From Akkermansia muciniphila (GTDB taxonomy: Bacteria; Verrucomicrobiota; Verrucomicrobiia; Chthoniobacterales; Chthoniobacteraceae), in contig CAMDSZ010000007.1 in the NCBI GenBank assembly GCA_945906945.1, positions 1 to 32,783 on the forward strand: a DNA stretch of 32,783 nt, read 5' to 3'. Both the position numbers and the translations under genes were made by a program. Below, one piece after another: positions 8,635 to 16,802 of the stretch (position 1 is its first letter; every line of letters begins with the position of its first letter). The notes under the pieces are model-generated. The model was not told the DNA's origin. It saw only the letters and a program-made list of their open reading frames with translations, and did no database searches.

Positions 8635-9807
8635 ATGCAGAAGAAGAAAATTATCGTAATGGGTTTCATGGCCGGCTGTCCGATCGCCGGCGTTCTCTGG
8701 CAGCACATCCATTACATCGTGGGTCTTCAGAGACTGGGGTATGATGTGTACTACATCGAAGACTCGGCGCGCCTGCCCTACGACCCCGTTGCGTATGAGG
8801 TGAACGAGAGCTACCGCTACGCGGCAAAGCTGATGGACACCCTCTCGAGGGAATTTGGATTTGAGGGGAAATGGGCCTACTGCGCGCGCTACATGAAGAA
8901 GCCCGAATGCGTGGGCATGTCGCTCCAAAAGGTGCGCGAACTCTACGTTGAAGCTGAGGCGATCCTCAACGTTTGCGGCGCACAGGAAATGAACGAGGAC
9001 CTGCTCAAATGCCAGCGTTTGATTTACGTCGAAAGCGACCCGGGCATGGAGCAGCTGCTCATTGATAACGCCGGTGGCAAGGTGCCCGAATATCTGCAGC
9101 GCCACCACACCCTCTTCACTTTCGGTGAACTCGTGGGGACCAAGGACTACATGGTCCCCAGTCATGGCGTGAGCTGGCTTCCCACACGGCAGCCCGTGGT
9201 CACGGACTTTTGGAAAACCGACGGCCCGACGCGTTCCAATGCGCGCTTCAGTTCCGTGGCGAACTGGAACACCAGCGGACGCAAGGACGTGGTCTGGAGG
9301 GGCAGCAACTACATCTGGAGCAAGTCGCTTGAGTTCCTAAAGTTCGTCGAAGCCCCCGTCCGGGCCGGCGAACCCTTCGAGCTAGCCACTGAGATCCTCG
9401 ACGAACACGCGCACAAGCGCTTCCTAGCAAACCGCTGGGAGTTTGCCGACTCGCGTCAGACCTCCATTGACTGGCACCAGTACCGGCGTTACTTGCAGGA
9501 GTCCAAAGGCGAATTCACCGTGGCAAAGGACCAGTACGTGCGCTTGAAGACTGGATGGTTCAGCGACCGCTCGGCGTGTTACCTCGCCGCCGGAAGGCCG
9601 GTGATCACCCAAGAGACCCAATTCACAAAGCTCTACGGTGGCAAAAAGGGACTCATCGCTTTTGAAACCCTCGAAGACATCGCCGAGGCGGTCAAATCGA
9701 TCAACGCCGACTACGCCGCGCACTGCAAGGCAGCTTATGAAATTGCTGTAGAGGAATTCGAAGCGACCAAAGTCATCAAATCCATGCTGGACCGGGCAGG
9801 AGTGTAG
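8635..9807 (+). CDS. Glycosyltransferase-like protein, GT-B fold suspected
   Basis: A 390-residue soluble protein. The N-terminus, KIIVMGFMAGCPIAGVLWQ then YIVGLQRLGYDVYYIED, reads as the first Rossmann strand of a GT-B glycosyltransferase, with a strand-loop glycine region and the following helix. Near the C-terminus, DRSACYLAAGRPVITQET then a FETLEDIAEAV segment is the usual end of such enzymes, where the ribose and phosphate of the donor are bound and a crossover helix follows. The middle is poorly conserved relative to families I can recognise. I prefer ATG 8635; a TTG at 8608 would add nine residues (MGTPQQTHF). It sits 122 bp downstream of the MsbA-like gene. The donor and acceptor are unknown. 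Confidence 0.72.
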   Translation: MQKKKIIVMGFMAGCPIAGVLWQHIHYIVGLQRLGYDVYYIEDSARLPYDPVAYEVNESYRYAAKLMDTLSREFGFEGKWAYCARYMKKPECVGMSLQKVRELYVEAEAILNVCGAQEMNEDLLKCQRLIYVESDPGMEQLLIDNAGGKVPEYLQRHHTLFTFGELVGTKDYMVPSHGVSWLPTRQPVVTDFWKTDGPTRSNARFSSVANWNTSGRKDVVWRGSNYIWSKSLEFLKFVEAPVRAGEPFELATEILDEHAHKRFLANRWEFADSRQTSIDWHQYRRYLQESKGEFTVAKDQYVRLKTGWFSDRSACYLAAGRPVITQETQFTKLYGGKKGLIAFETLEDIAEAVKSINADYAAHCKAAYEIAVEEFEATKVIKSMLDRAGV

Positions 9808-9916
9808 ACGCGCTTCCCCGGCATCCCGCCACGCGAACTTCCGAAGGTTTTCAGCCCCAAAATAGATCGATTCCAATTGGTCTGGTCCGGCGTTTTCATG
9901 CTAGCTTACAATCACC

Positions 9917-10585
9917 ATGCGCAAGAGTAACCTCTCAAAACTGGTCTTTGGAGCACTGCTGCTGCTCCTCGGTGTCGCCGTCTGGTACATCCTCAAGCCC
10001 GACCCAATCTCGACCGGCACCGCCTCTCGGATCCCTACGTCCGAGACAGCGCCGAGTCAGGCGCCGTCTGAACTCAACCTTTCCACTTCGAGACCCGGAC
10101 CTGATTTGGCCATCCCCGCCGATCGGCCGATGCCCACCGCGCCTTCCCCCACTGAGGATGGCATACCGGTTTGGGAACGAAAGATCGACGCAGCGCTCCG
10201 CTCGCAGGGCGAACACTCCGCAATCGCCCTCGGGCTTTTGTCCGAGGTCAACAGCATGCCTGCCGAGGGCCAGACCGCCGCCGCGCAGCATATTGTGAAC
10301 CTGATCGCAGATAAGGATTACCTCCAGATGCTGCCTTACATCAAAAACGCACGGCTCGACCACGGGTTCCAGGAAATCATTGTTGCTGAAAGCCTGAACC
10401 GCCCCGACCCCGTCAAACTCCCCATCCTGCTTGCAGCCGCGCGCGCTCCCGGCCATCCCATGGCCGAAACAGCGGTCTCGGTCCTCACCGTTCTTCTGGA
10501 CGTCAACCACGGTACCGATTGGGCGAAATGGGAGCAGTCGATCAAACAGTCCCTGGAAAGCGCAGCAAAGGAAGCACAACCCTGA
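9917..10585 (+). CDS. Membrane-anchored hypothetical protein with helical C-terminal domain
   Basis: A 222-residue protein that I do not recognise. A basic start (MRKSNLSK) is followed by one transmembrane segment at about 9-26. Next is a Pro/Ser/Thr-rich linker (about 28-85), then a predominantly helical domain (about 90-220) rich in Ala and Leu. That domain could be a HEAT-like or solenoid fold: short helices such as EHSAIALGLLSEV and GQTAAAQHIVNLIADKDYL alternate. The topology would put the domain in the periplasm. It lies 63 bp upstream of the exonuclease gene on the same strand; whether they share a transcript is unclear. Confidence 0.72.
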   Translation: MRKSNLSKLVFGALLLLLGVAVWYILKPDPISTGTASRIPTSETAPSQAPSELNLSTSRPGPDLAIPADRPMPTAPSPTEDGIPVWERKIDAALRSQGEHSAIALGLLSEVNSMPAEGQTAAAQHIVNLIADKDYLQMLPYIKNARLDHGFQEIIVAESLNRPDPVKLPILLAAARAPGHPMAETAVSVLTVLLDVNHGTDWAKWEQSIKQSLESAAKEAQP

Positions 10586-10648
10586 GAAAATCTTGGAAAG
10601 CGATAAGAACGCTTTCTATGGGGCGCAGTCTCAGGCCACTCTGCAAAG

Positions 10649-11587
10649 GTGAAGCTGCTGCTTGTTGATGGTTACTACTACGCGTACCGATCCTTCCACG
10701 CCCTCCCCGGACTAACCAATCCAGCGGGAGAGCCCACAGGGGCCGTCTACGGCTTTCTAAAGTCGCTGCGCCGGATGCTCAAGGACCTTGCCCCCGCCCG
10801 CGCCGCAGTCGTGTGGGACGAAGGGCTACCCGAACGCCGCACCTCCCTGCAACCCGCCTACAAGGCGCAACGCGCTGAAATGCCGGAAACGCTCGAAGCG
10901 CAGCTGGAGTTGATGCGGGAAATGATCACCCTGCTGGGATTCAGCTCCGTGTCGCTTCCGAACACCGAGGCGGACGACCTGATGGCCTCCTACGCGCTGG
11001 CGGCCCGTGCCAAAGGCTGGGAGTGCGTCATCGCAACGGCAGACAAGGATCTATTCCAAATCGTCGCGTCCGACATCCGCGTGTATTCCACCAACAAAAC
11101 GGACTTGAAGACGCCGCAGGACGGTTACGCGCTGCTGGATGAAGATCGGGTTTTGGAAAAGTGGGGCGTACTGCCGCAACAACTCGGCGACATCCTCGCG
11201 ATTGTTGGCGATTCCGCAGACAACATTCCGGGCATTGCCGGCATCGGACCCAAAGGCGCAAGCGCATTGATTTCCAAGTGGGGTTCACTCACGGGAATTT
11301 ACGAAAACATCCAGTCAGTCGGCTCAGAGAAACTCATCGCAAAACTGGTGGGCGGACACACCCGCGTTTTTGAAAACCGCGAAATGGTGCGGCTCGATGA
11401 GGACTTGCCGCTACCAACGCCCATCGAGGAACTCCACATCGCGCCGATGTATGACACTTTGATTCCTGCGCTGGAACGCTGCGGCTTTAAATCATTGCGG
11501 CAGGAAATGCTCGAAGAAATGCAGCGCGTCTCCAAGCAGCCCGCAGTGGCCGCCGCCATTTTGCGGCAGGGTGATTTGTTCGGATAA
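10649..11587 (+). CDS. Stand-alone 5'-3' exonuclease (PolA N-terminal / FEN family)
   Basis: A 312-residue structure-specific nuclease equivalent to the N-terminal domain of DNA polymerase I, without a polymerase. The acidic metal-binding residues are in LLVDGYYYAYRSF (Asp7), VVWDEG (57), NTEADDLMASYA (108-110) and ATADKDLFQIV (131, 133). The DNA-binding helix-hairpin-helix region is GDSADNIPGIAGIGPKGASAL (187-207), with two further aspartates. It would remove RNA primers or flaps during lagging-strand replication and repair. The start is GTG at 10649; the next in-frame ATG would remove the first catalytic aspartate. The rluE-like gene follows after 18 bp. A separate full-length polA probably exists elsewhere in the genome (inference). 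Confidence 0.93.
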   Translation: MKLLLVDGYYYAYRSFHALPGLTNPAGEPTGAVYGFLKSLRRMLKDLAPARAAVVWDEGLPERRTSLQPAYKAQRAEMPETLEAQLELMREMITLLGFSSVSLPNTEADDLMASYALAARAKGWECVIATADKDLFQIVASDIRVYSTNKTDLKTPQDGYALLDEDRVLEKWGVLPQQLGDILAIVGDSADNIPGIAGIGPKGASALISKWGSLTGIYENIQSVGSEKLIAKLVGGHTRVFENREMVRLDEDLPLPTPIEELHIAPMYDTLIPALERCGFKSLRQEMLEEMQRVSKQPAVAAAILRQGDLFG

Positions 11588-11605
11588 AACTGCAGGGGGC
11601 CCGCC

Positions 11606-12217
11606 GTGTTGATTTGCTTTCACAAGCCGTACGGAATTCTCTCGCAGTTCACACCCGAACAGGGAAGCCGGTGGGGAACGCTCGCGGAATTTGGCTTTCC
11701 GAAAAACGTCTATCCGATCGGGCGCCTTGACGCGGACAGCGAGGGACTGCTGCTGCTCAGCGATGAACCGCAATGGAACGCGCGGCTGCTGCATCCCGAC
11801 CGCGCGCATGTGCGCGAGTACTGGGCGCAAGTGGAACGCATCCCCTCAGAGCACTCGCTTCGGCAGCTCGAGACGGGCGTGACCATAGGAGGCCATCGCA
11901 CGCTGCCATGCCTCGCGGTGTTGCTTGACCCGCAGCCCGAAGTCGCTCCGCGCGACCCGCCAATCCGTGTGCGCAAGACCGTTGCGGACTGCTGGATCTC
12001 ACTCGAGCTGGTAGAGGGAAAATACCACCAAGTGCGCAAGATGACGGCTTCCATCGGCCATCCCACGCTCAGGCTCATCCGCGTGCGGATCGGCCAGCTG
12101 CGTCTCGCGGAGGTCGCCGGCGTAGGTTGCGGCACCTGGGTCGAGCTGGATGCCAGGGGACGTTCCGCGGTGCAGTCCCACGAGCGTCGCGATGATCACG
12201 CGCGGCATACGCGCTGA
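11606..12217 (+). CDS. rluE: Ribosomal large-subunit pseudouridine synthase, RluE-like
   Basis: A 203-residue member of the RsuA/RluB/RluE/RluF family. The catalytic motif GRLDADSEGLLLL lies at 39-51, with Asp42 as the nucleophile. EGKYHQVRKM (about 137-146) and GHPTLRLIRVRIG (about 151-163) are the RNA-binding and core strands. It starts straight into the catalytic fold (CFHKPYGILSQFT) and so lacks the S4 domain, as in E. coli RluE; the RDPPIRVRKT segment also matches RluE more than RluB or RsuA. It should modify a uridine in the helix 89 region of 23S rRNA. The GTG at 11606 is preceded by AGGGGG at about 6 nt. It converges with fdhD, the two stop codons being 19 bp apart. Confidence 0.9.
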   Translation: MLICFHKPYGILSQFTPEQGSRWGTLAEFGFPKNVYPIGRLDADSEGLLLLSDEPQWNARLLHPDRAHVREYWAQVERIPSEHSLRQLETGVTIGGHRTLPCLAVLLDPQPEVAPRDPPIRVRKTVADCWISLELVEGKYHQVRKMTASIGHPTLRLIRVRIGQLRLAEVAGVGCGTWVELDARGRSAVQSHERRDDHARHTR

Positions 12218-12236
12218 CCCGGGGCCGCGAACAATA

Positions 12237-13121
12237 TTACGAGCCGGGCAAGGAGGCGGGCGAAGAAGCGGGCATATCGCGGATTCGATCCGCGCCGCTG
12301 TAGATATTGAACCGCCCCTCCCTCAAAAACCCGATCAGCGTCATCCCGAAATCGAGCGCGCATTCGACAGCGAGACTAGAGGGCGCTCCCACCGCAGCCA
12401 CCACTTGGATCCCTGCAAGCGCGGCTTTTTGAATCAACTCAAAGCAGGCTCTGCCGCTTAAAAACAGAATATGACTTTGCAGAGGCAGCCAGCCCTTCGA
12501 AAGCGACACCCCCACCAATTTGTCCACCGCGTTGTGGCGTCCGATGTCTTCCTGAACCAGCAGCAGCTTTCCTTCCACATCAAAAAGCGCCGCCGCATGC
12601 AGCCCTCCCGTGGCCCCAAATACTCGCTGCTCACTGAACACCGTATTGCTGAGCGGAGACAACACGGCCGCCGAAATTTGAAGCGTTGGACCGCCGCTTG
12701 GAACCACACAATGAGAACGCACCGCTTCAATACTCGCCTTGCCACACACCCCGCAACTCGAGCTGATGAACGAATGTCGTTGAAACAAATGCGGTGCGAG
12801 TCGGACCGCTTCATCCAACTCCACCTTCACAAGATTGCCCGACTGCTCCGGTCTCTGCACATTTTCACAATGACGAATGGATGACACATCGCTTATCGCC
12901 CTGATCACTCCCTCGGTGAACAAAAACCCCAGCGCGAGATTTAAATCGTTACCCGGGGTTCGCATCGTCACGGCCAGCTCGCGCGTTTCACGACCGGCAT
13001 CGGTTGAATAGCCGAGTTGAATCCCAAGCGGCTCTTCAGACGCCACCAAATCATCCTCCTCGACCACTTTGGTCGCGGTGACTCGCAGAATCTGAAAGGC
13101 CTGCACAGGTGGTTTTGTCAT
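12237..13121 (-). CDS. fdhD: Formate dehydrogenase accessory sulfurtransferase FdhD
   Basis: A 294-residue cytoplasmic protein that passes sulfur from a cysteine desulfurase (IscS) to the molybdenum cofactor of formate dehydrogenase. The redox-active pair is in SSCGVCGKAS (Cys123 and Cys126), and GGLHAAALF, EDIGRHNAVDKLVG and FLSGRACFELIQKAA are the family's core motifs. I chose the ATG at 13121. A longer reading (TTG at 13238, or ATG at 13154) would add a basic, unconserved N-terminus. No formate dehydrogenase subunit lies in the window, but the divergent neighbour is an oxalate/formate-type transporter, so formate metabolism is the likely theme. Confidence 0.94.
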   Translation of the reverse strand: MTKPPVQAFQILRVTATKVVEEDDLVASEEPLGIQLGYSTDAGRETRELAVTMRTPGNDLNLALGFLFTEGVIRAISDVSSIRHCENVQRPEQSGNLVKVELDEAVRLAPHLFQRHSFISSSCGVCGKASIEAVRSHCVVPSGGPTLQISAAVLSPLSNTVFSEQRVFGATGGLHAAALFDVEGKLLLVQEDIGRHNAVDKLVGVSLSKGWLPLQSHILFLSGRACFELIQKAALAGIQVVAAVGAPSSLAVECALDFGMTLIGFLREGRFNIYSGADRIRDMPASSPASLPGS

Positions 13122-13342
13122 TTTGCTCACAGATGCTTCGCCAAGCGCGCCCATAAAACGAGTGAAAACCCGTTGCCGAGCCGTCCGCCGGACCCTTCCA
13201 CGCACCCGTCTTATCTGCGTGCTTGAAATCCCGCCCAAATCAGAGTCTGGATAGCCACTGAACCAACGGTGTCGGACGATAGAAGTATCAAACAGACGCT
13301 CCGCGGCCTGAACCTATCCTTCACTTTACTTATTTCTATCCG

Positions 13343-14710
13343 ATGGTTTTTCTCGAGCGTTCATCCACTGTGGCCGGCCCCGAGTTTTCGCGTTGGATGA
13401 CGCCTCCAGCCGCCATCGCCGTGCACATGTGCATCGGCGAGGTTTACGGATTCAGCGTATTCAACGCGCCACTCACCAAAATCCTTGGCGTCACCCAGTC
13501 GCTGCCCGGCCAGGACTGGACCATCCCGCAGGTGGGCTGGATTTACTCAATCGCGCTATTCATGCTCGGGATCTCGGCGGCGACTTTTGGAAAATGGGTC
13601 GAAAAAAGCGGGCCGAGAAAGAGTATGGTCGCAAGCATGCTTTGTTTCTGCGGCGGCCTGCTGATTGCAGCCCTCGGCGTGCAACTCCACCGCATCGAAC
13701 TGCTGTACCTCGGCTACGGGGTTTTGGGAGGGATTGGCCTGGGCATCGGTTACATCGCTCCGGTTTCAACGCTGATGAAATGGTTTCCAGACCGCCCGGG
13801 CATGGCGACCGGGATGGCAATCATGGGCTTTGGAGGCGGGGCGCTCCTTGGGGCGCCGCTTGGGGTGCAGCTGATGGACCATTTTAAGACGCCCGCCTCC
13901 GTCGGCGTGGCGGGCGCGTTCGCAACCATGGCGGCGCTTTACGCCATTTCCATGCTTTTCGGCGCCTGGATCGTGCGCGTGCCGGCTGAAGGCTGGAAGC
14001 CAGCAGGCTGGGAAGAAAGCCTCCAGAACCACACCAAAGCGGCTGTCCAAGTCAGCGTCGATGTAGCGTGGAAGACACCTCAGTTCTGGCTGCTTTGGGT
14101 GGTGCTCTGCATGAACGTGAGCGCAGGCATCGGCATCCTTGGGCAGGCCTCGCTCATGTGTCAGGACATGTTCGGCGTGGGCGCTGCTATCGGAGGGGGG
14201 TTCGCCGGATTGCTTTCAATCTTCAACATGGGGGGCCGCTTCCTGTGGTCGTCCCTCTCGGATCGCATCGGCAGGCGCGCCGTGTACAGCGTGTTTTTCA
14301 TCGCAGGCGGCGCCCTGTATTGCACGGTGCCGCTGACGCAGCGTGCGGGGGCGCAGGGCTGGTTTGTGGCGGTCACCGCGCTGATCATCTCGATGTACGG
14401 CGGCGGGTTTGCGACGATTCCCGCGTACCTGCGGGACCTGTTCGGCACGATGCAGGTGGGTGCCATCCACGGGCGTCTGATCACCGCCTGGTCGATCGCC
14501 GCGGTGATCGGGCCCTCTCTGATCAACTATATCTCCGATGCCCAGAAGAAGGCGGGTGTTCCAGCAGCAGAGGCCTATAATCTGACAATGTACATCGTGG
14601 CGGGCATGCTGGTCGTTGGATTGATCGCAAACCGTCTGGTGCGCCCGGTCGATCCACGCTTTCATCATCACCCATCCGATGAAGCGGATTGCTCCGCGAA
14701 AAATTCATGA
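13343..14710 (+). CDS. Oxalate/formate antiporter family (OFA) MFS transporter
   Basis: A 455-residue inner-membrane protein with about 12 helices. The first helix carries GEVYGFSVFNAPLTKILGV (about residues 34-52), the hallmark of the OFA branch of the major facilitator superfamily. The second half contains FSIFNMGGRFLW-like text and SDRIGRRAVY (about 305-320), the loop motif between helices 8 and 9. A hydrophilic central loop (about 215-235) joins the halves. The substrate could be oxalate, formate or another small carboxylate; the adjacent fdhD and the small partner downstream favour formate or oxalate exchange. Its TGA overlaps the next gene's ATG (ATGA). fdhD starts 221 bp away in the opposite direction, so the two share a promoter region. 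Confidence 0.92.
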   Translation: MVFLERSSTVAGPEFSRWMTPPAAIAVHMCIGEVYGFSVFNAPLTKILGVTQSLPGQDWTIPQVGWIYSIALFMLGISAATFGKWVEKSGPRKSMVASMLCFCGGLLIAALGVQLHRIELLYLGYGVLGGIGLGIGYIAPVSTLMKWFPDRPGMATGMAIMGFGGGALLGAPLGVQLMDHFKTPASVGVAGAFATMAALYAISMLFGAWIVRVPAEGWKPAGWEESLQNHTKAAVQVSVDVAWKTPQFWLLWVVLCMNVSAGIGILGQASLMCQDMFGVGAAIGGGFAGLLSIFNMGGRFLWSSLSDRIGRRAVYSVFFIAGGALYCTVPLTQRAGAQGWFVAVTALIISMYGGGFATIPAYLRDLFGTMQVGAIHGRLITAWSIAAVIGPSLINYISDAQKKAGVPAAEAYNLTMYIVAGMLVVGLIANRLVRPVDPRFHHHPSDEADCSAKNS

Positions 14711-14853
14711 GAACCGTTCAACTGCTTGTCGCGTGGCTGTGGATTGCGCTCCCGCTTTCGTGGGGCGTGTATAATTCGGCGCTGAAGGCGCTGCCTCTTT
14801 TCGCCGTGAAGCCAGCGCCAGCCGCTGCTCCAGCAACGTCGCCGGTGAAATGA
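14707..14853 (+). CDS. MFS transporter small subunit-like membrane protein (48 aa)
   Basis: A 48-codon gene, easily missed, that starts in the ATGA overlap with the transporter stop. It encodes a single hydrophobic span (about residues 4-21) with AWLWIALPLSWGVYNSALKAL, followed by an Ala/Pro-rich tail. Small proteins with the pattern W-L-W-[IV]-x-[IL]-P-L-x-W-G-V-Y directly after OFA-type transporters are a known arrangement, and this one matches that pattern. It probably binds the transporter in the membrane; the exact role is not established. The 52-bp gap to the next gene separates it from the DevBCA-like exporter. Confidence 0.82.
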   Translation: MRTVQLLVAWLWIALPLSWGVYNSALKALPLFAVKPAPAAAPATSPVK

Positions 14854-14905
14854 CCTCACACACCAGTGGGCCATCGCCCAGCCACCCTCCGACTGTCCAG
14901 ACGCC

Positions 14906-16039
14906 ATGATGCGCCTTGCCCTCAAGATGCTGTTCGGCGACCGTGCCAAATATGCGATGCTGGTGTGCGGCCTCACGTTCTGCGCGCTCCTGATGACGCA
15001 GCAGACCTCGGTGTTCTGCGGGCTGCTGCTGTGGACCACAGCCACCGTGCGAAACGTGCGGGTGCCGATCTGGGTCGCAGACGCAAAGGTGGAGCAGGTG
15101 AACGAGGTTGTGCCCCTGCGGGAAATTGACCTGCAGCGAGTGCGCTCCGTTGATGATGTGCAGTGGGCGGTGCCCCTGTTTTGGAGCATCCTGCAGGCCC
15201 GCCTGCCGGATGGCACCTTCCAAGCCGTCCAGCTCACAGGGCTCGACAGCGCGACACTCGTAGGACGACCCGGGCACATCAGGGAGGGAAACATTGAGGA
15301 CCTGCGACTGCCAAACGCCGTCATTGTCGACCAGGTCGCCATATCAAAATTCCGCAAACGCGGCATCGAGCTGCATGTGGGATCCACTTTCGAGATCAAT
15401 GACAAGGAAGCGCGTGTCGTCGCAATCTGTGAGACCGAGCGCTCTTTTTTAGGGCAGCCCTACGTTTTCACCACCTATTCCCGGGCGCTCGAATACTCGC
15501 CGCCGCAACGAAAACTTCTGTCCTTCATTCTCGTTCAGCCAAAGCCGGACGCGGATGTTCCATTGCTGCTTGAGCGCATTGGCAGCCTTGGCGGATTGCG
15601 CGCGTTTTCCTCCGACGACTTCGCACGGCGCACGATCGAGTGGTATTTTAAAAACACCGGGATCCCGATTTCGTTCGGAACCGTGGTGCTCATGGGAATC
15701 ATCGTCGGCATCGCGATCGCGGGCCAGACGTTCTATCTTTTTATTCATGAAAACATCCGCTTCATGGCCGCCCTCAAAGCGATGGGCGCAGGCCGCTTTC
15801 TGTTAATCCGCATGGTGACACTCCAGGCTTTCACCGTCGGATTTACCGGATACGGCCTCGGCGTGGGACTCGCCGCGGGCTTTGGGAACGCGGTGCTCAA
15901 AAAGGGCGAGCCGCCTTTTTACATGCCGTGGCAGGTACTGGTGTTTTCGGGTGCCGTGATCTTGTTAATCTGCATTATTTCGGCGCTGGTAGGCGTAATC
16001 AAAGTGATCCGTGCCGAGGCTGCCATGGTGTTCAAGTAA
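14906..16039 (+). CDS. ABC exporter permease, DevC/FtsX family
   Basis: A 377-residue protein with the MacB/FtsX layout: one helix near the N-terminus (about 18-40), a large periplasmic domain (about 45-245) and three C-terminal helices (about 250-272, 300-325 and 335-365). The text MRLALKMLFGDRAKYAMLV at the start and the FMAALKAMGAGRFLLIRMV loop before the third helix are typical of DevC-like permeases. In cyanobacteria DevBCA exports glycolipids of the heterocyst envelope through TolC; here the cargo is unknown. The ATPase gene follows after 34 bp and the membrane-fusion gene overlaps that one, so the three form one operon. Confidence 0.9.
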   Translation: MMRLALKMLFGDRAKYAMLVCGLTFCALLMTQQTSVFCGLLLWTTATVRNVRVPIWVADAKVEQVNEVVPLREIDLQRVRSVDDVQWAVPLFWSILQARLPDGTFQAVQLTGLDSATLVGRPGHIREGNIEDLRLPNAVIVDQVAISKFRKRGIELHVGSTFEINDKEARVVAICETERSFLGQPYVFTTYSRALEYSPPQRKLLSFILVQPKPDADVPLLLERIGSLGGLRAFSSDDFARRTIEWYFKNTGIPISFGTVVLMGIIVGIAIAGQTFYLFIHENIRFMAALKAMGAGRFLLIRMVTLQAFTVGFTGYGLGVGLAAGFGNAVLKKGEPPFYMPWQVLVFSGAVILLICIISALVGVIKVIRAEAAMVFK

Positions 16040-16073
16040 GCCCGGTCCACTTGATCCACATTGTCTTTCGAAC

Positions 16074-16802
16074 ATGTCCGCCCTTAATGAAATGGAAAAT
16101 GCCGTCACCACCAAGTCGTTGTTAAAAACGTACGGACGCGGGGAAGGAATGGTGCATGCGCTCAAGGGCGTCAATTTCGAGGCGCGCTACGGCGAGTTCA
16201 TGATGATTGTCGGGCCGTCCGGCTGTGGCAAAACAACGCTTCTGAGCGTCATATGCGGGACGCTGGATTTCGAGGAGGGATCCGTGTCCGTGTTCGGCCG
16301 GGACCTCGCGTCCATGAGCCGGTCGCAGCTCACGGCTTTCCGTCGGGATAACATCGGCTTCGTGTTTCAGCAGTTTAACCTAATTCCCACCTGGAACGCG
16401 CTGGAGAACGTTTCCGTACCGTTGCTGCTACAGGGCAAGTCGCGAGCGAACGCTGAACGCGAATCGATCGCATTGATGGAAACGATGGGGATCGGCGACA
16501 AACTGAAGTCTTTGCCCTCGGAGCTTTCCGGCGGCCAGCAGCAGCGCGTGGCGATCGCAAGGGCGCTGGTGCACCGGCCGCGGCTACTGATTTGCGATGA
16601 ACCAACCGCGGCGTTGGATGCGGTTTCCGGCCGGAAGGTCTTGGAGCTTCTAAAAGAGACCGCCTGCAGCCCGGACCGCTGCGTGATCGTGGTCACGCAC
16701 GATAGCCGCATCTTTTCATTCGCCGATCGCATTACCGAGATGGAGGATGGTCACATGAAGGCCGTTCACCAAGCAGGCCAGTATCACGCTTCTTATGTTT
16801 AA
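16074..16802 (+). CDS. ABC exporter ATP-binding protein, DevA/MacB-type
   Basis: A 242-residue ATPase for the permease just upstream. Walker A GPSGCGKTT is at 47-55, the Q-loop FVFQQFNLIP at about 97-106, the signature LSGGQQQRVAIARAL at 151-165 and Walker B LLICDEP at 171-177. The switch histidine is in VVTHDSRI. The GPSGCGKTTLL and LSGGQQQRVAIARAL spellings are those of the LolD/MacB/DevA group rather than the ABC-2 group at 1991. I chose ATG 16074 (MSALNEMENAV); an open frame reaches 16011 but overlaps the permease gene. Its end overlaps the next start by 8 bp. Confidence 0.93.
   Translation: MSALNEMENAVTTKSLLKTYGRGEGMVHALKGVNFEARYGEFMMIVGPSGCGKTTLLSVICGTLDFEEGSVSVFGRDLASMSRSQLTAFRRDNIGFVFQQFNLIPTWNALENVSVPLLLQGKSRANAERESIALMETMGIGDKLKSLPSELSGGQQQRVAIARALVHRPRLLICDEPTAALDAVSGRKVLELLKETACSPDRCVIVVTHDSRIFSFADRITEMEDGHMKAVHQAGQYHASYV

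Noticed and set aside
8509-9165. A 218-codon open frame on the minus strand
   Set aside because: It lies opposite the glycosyltransferase-like gene, has a His/Val-rich composition typical of antisense translation of GC-rich DNA, and shows no domain.
9935-10579. A 214-codon open frame on the minus strand
   Set aside because: It mirrors the plus-strand membrane-anchored protein, which has a good start, an anchor and a sensible composition; the antisense product is Arg/Gly-rich without features.
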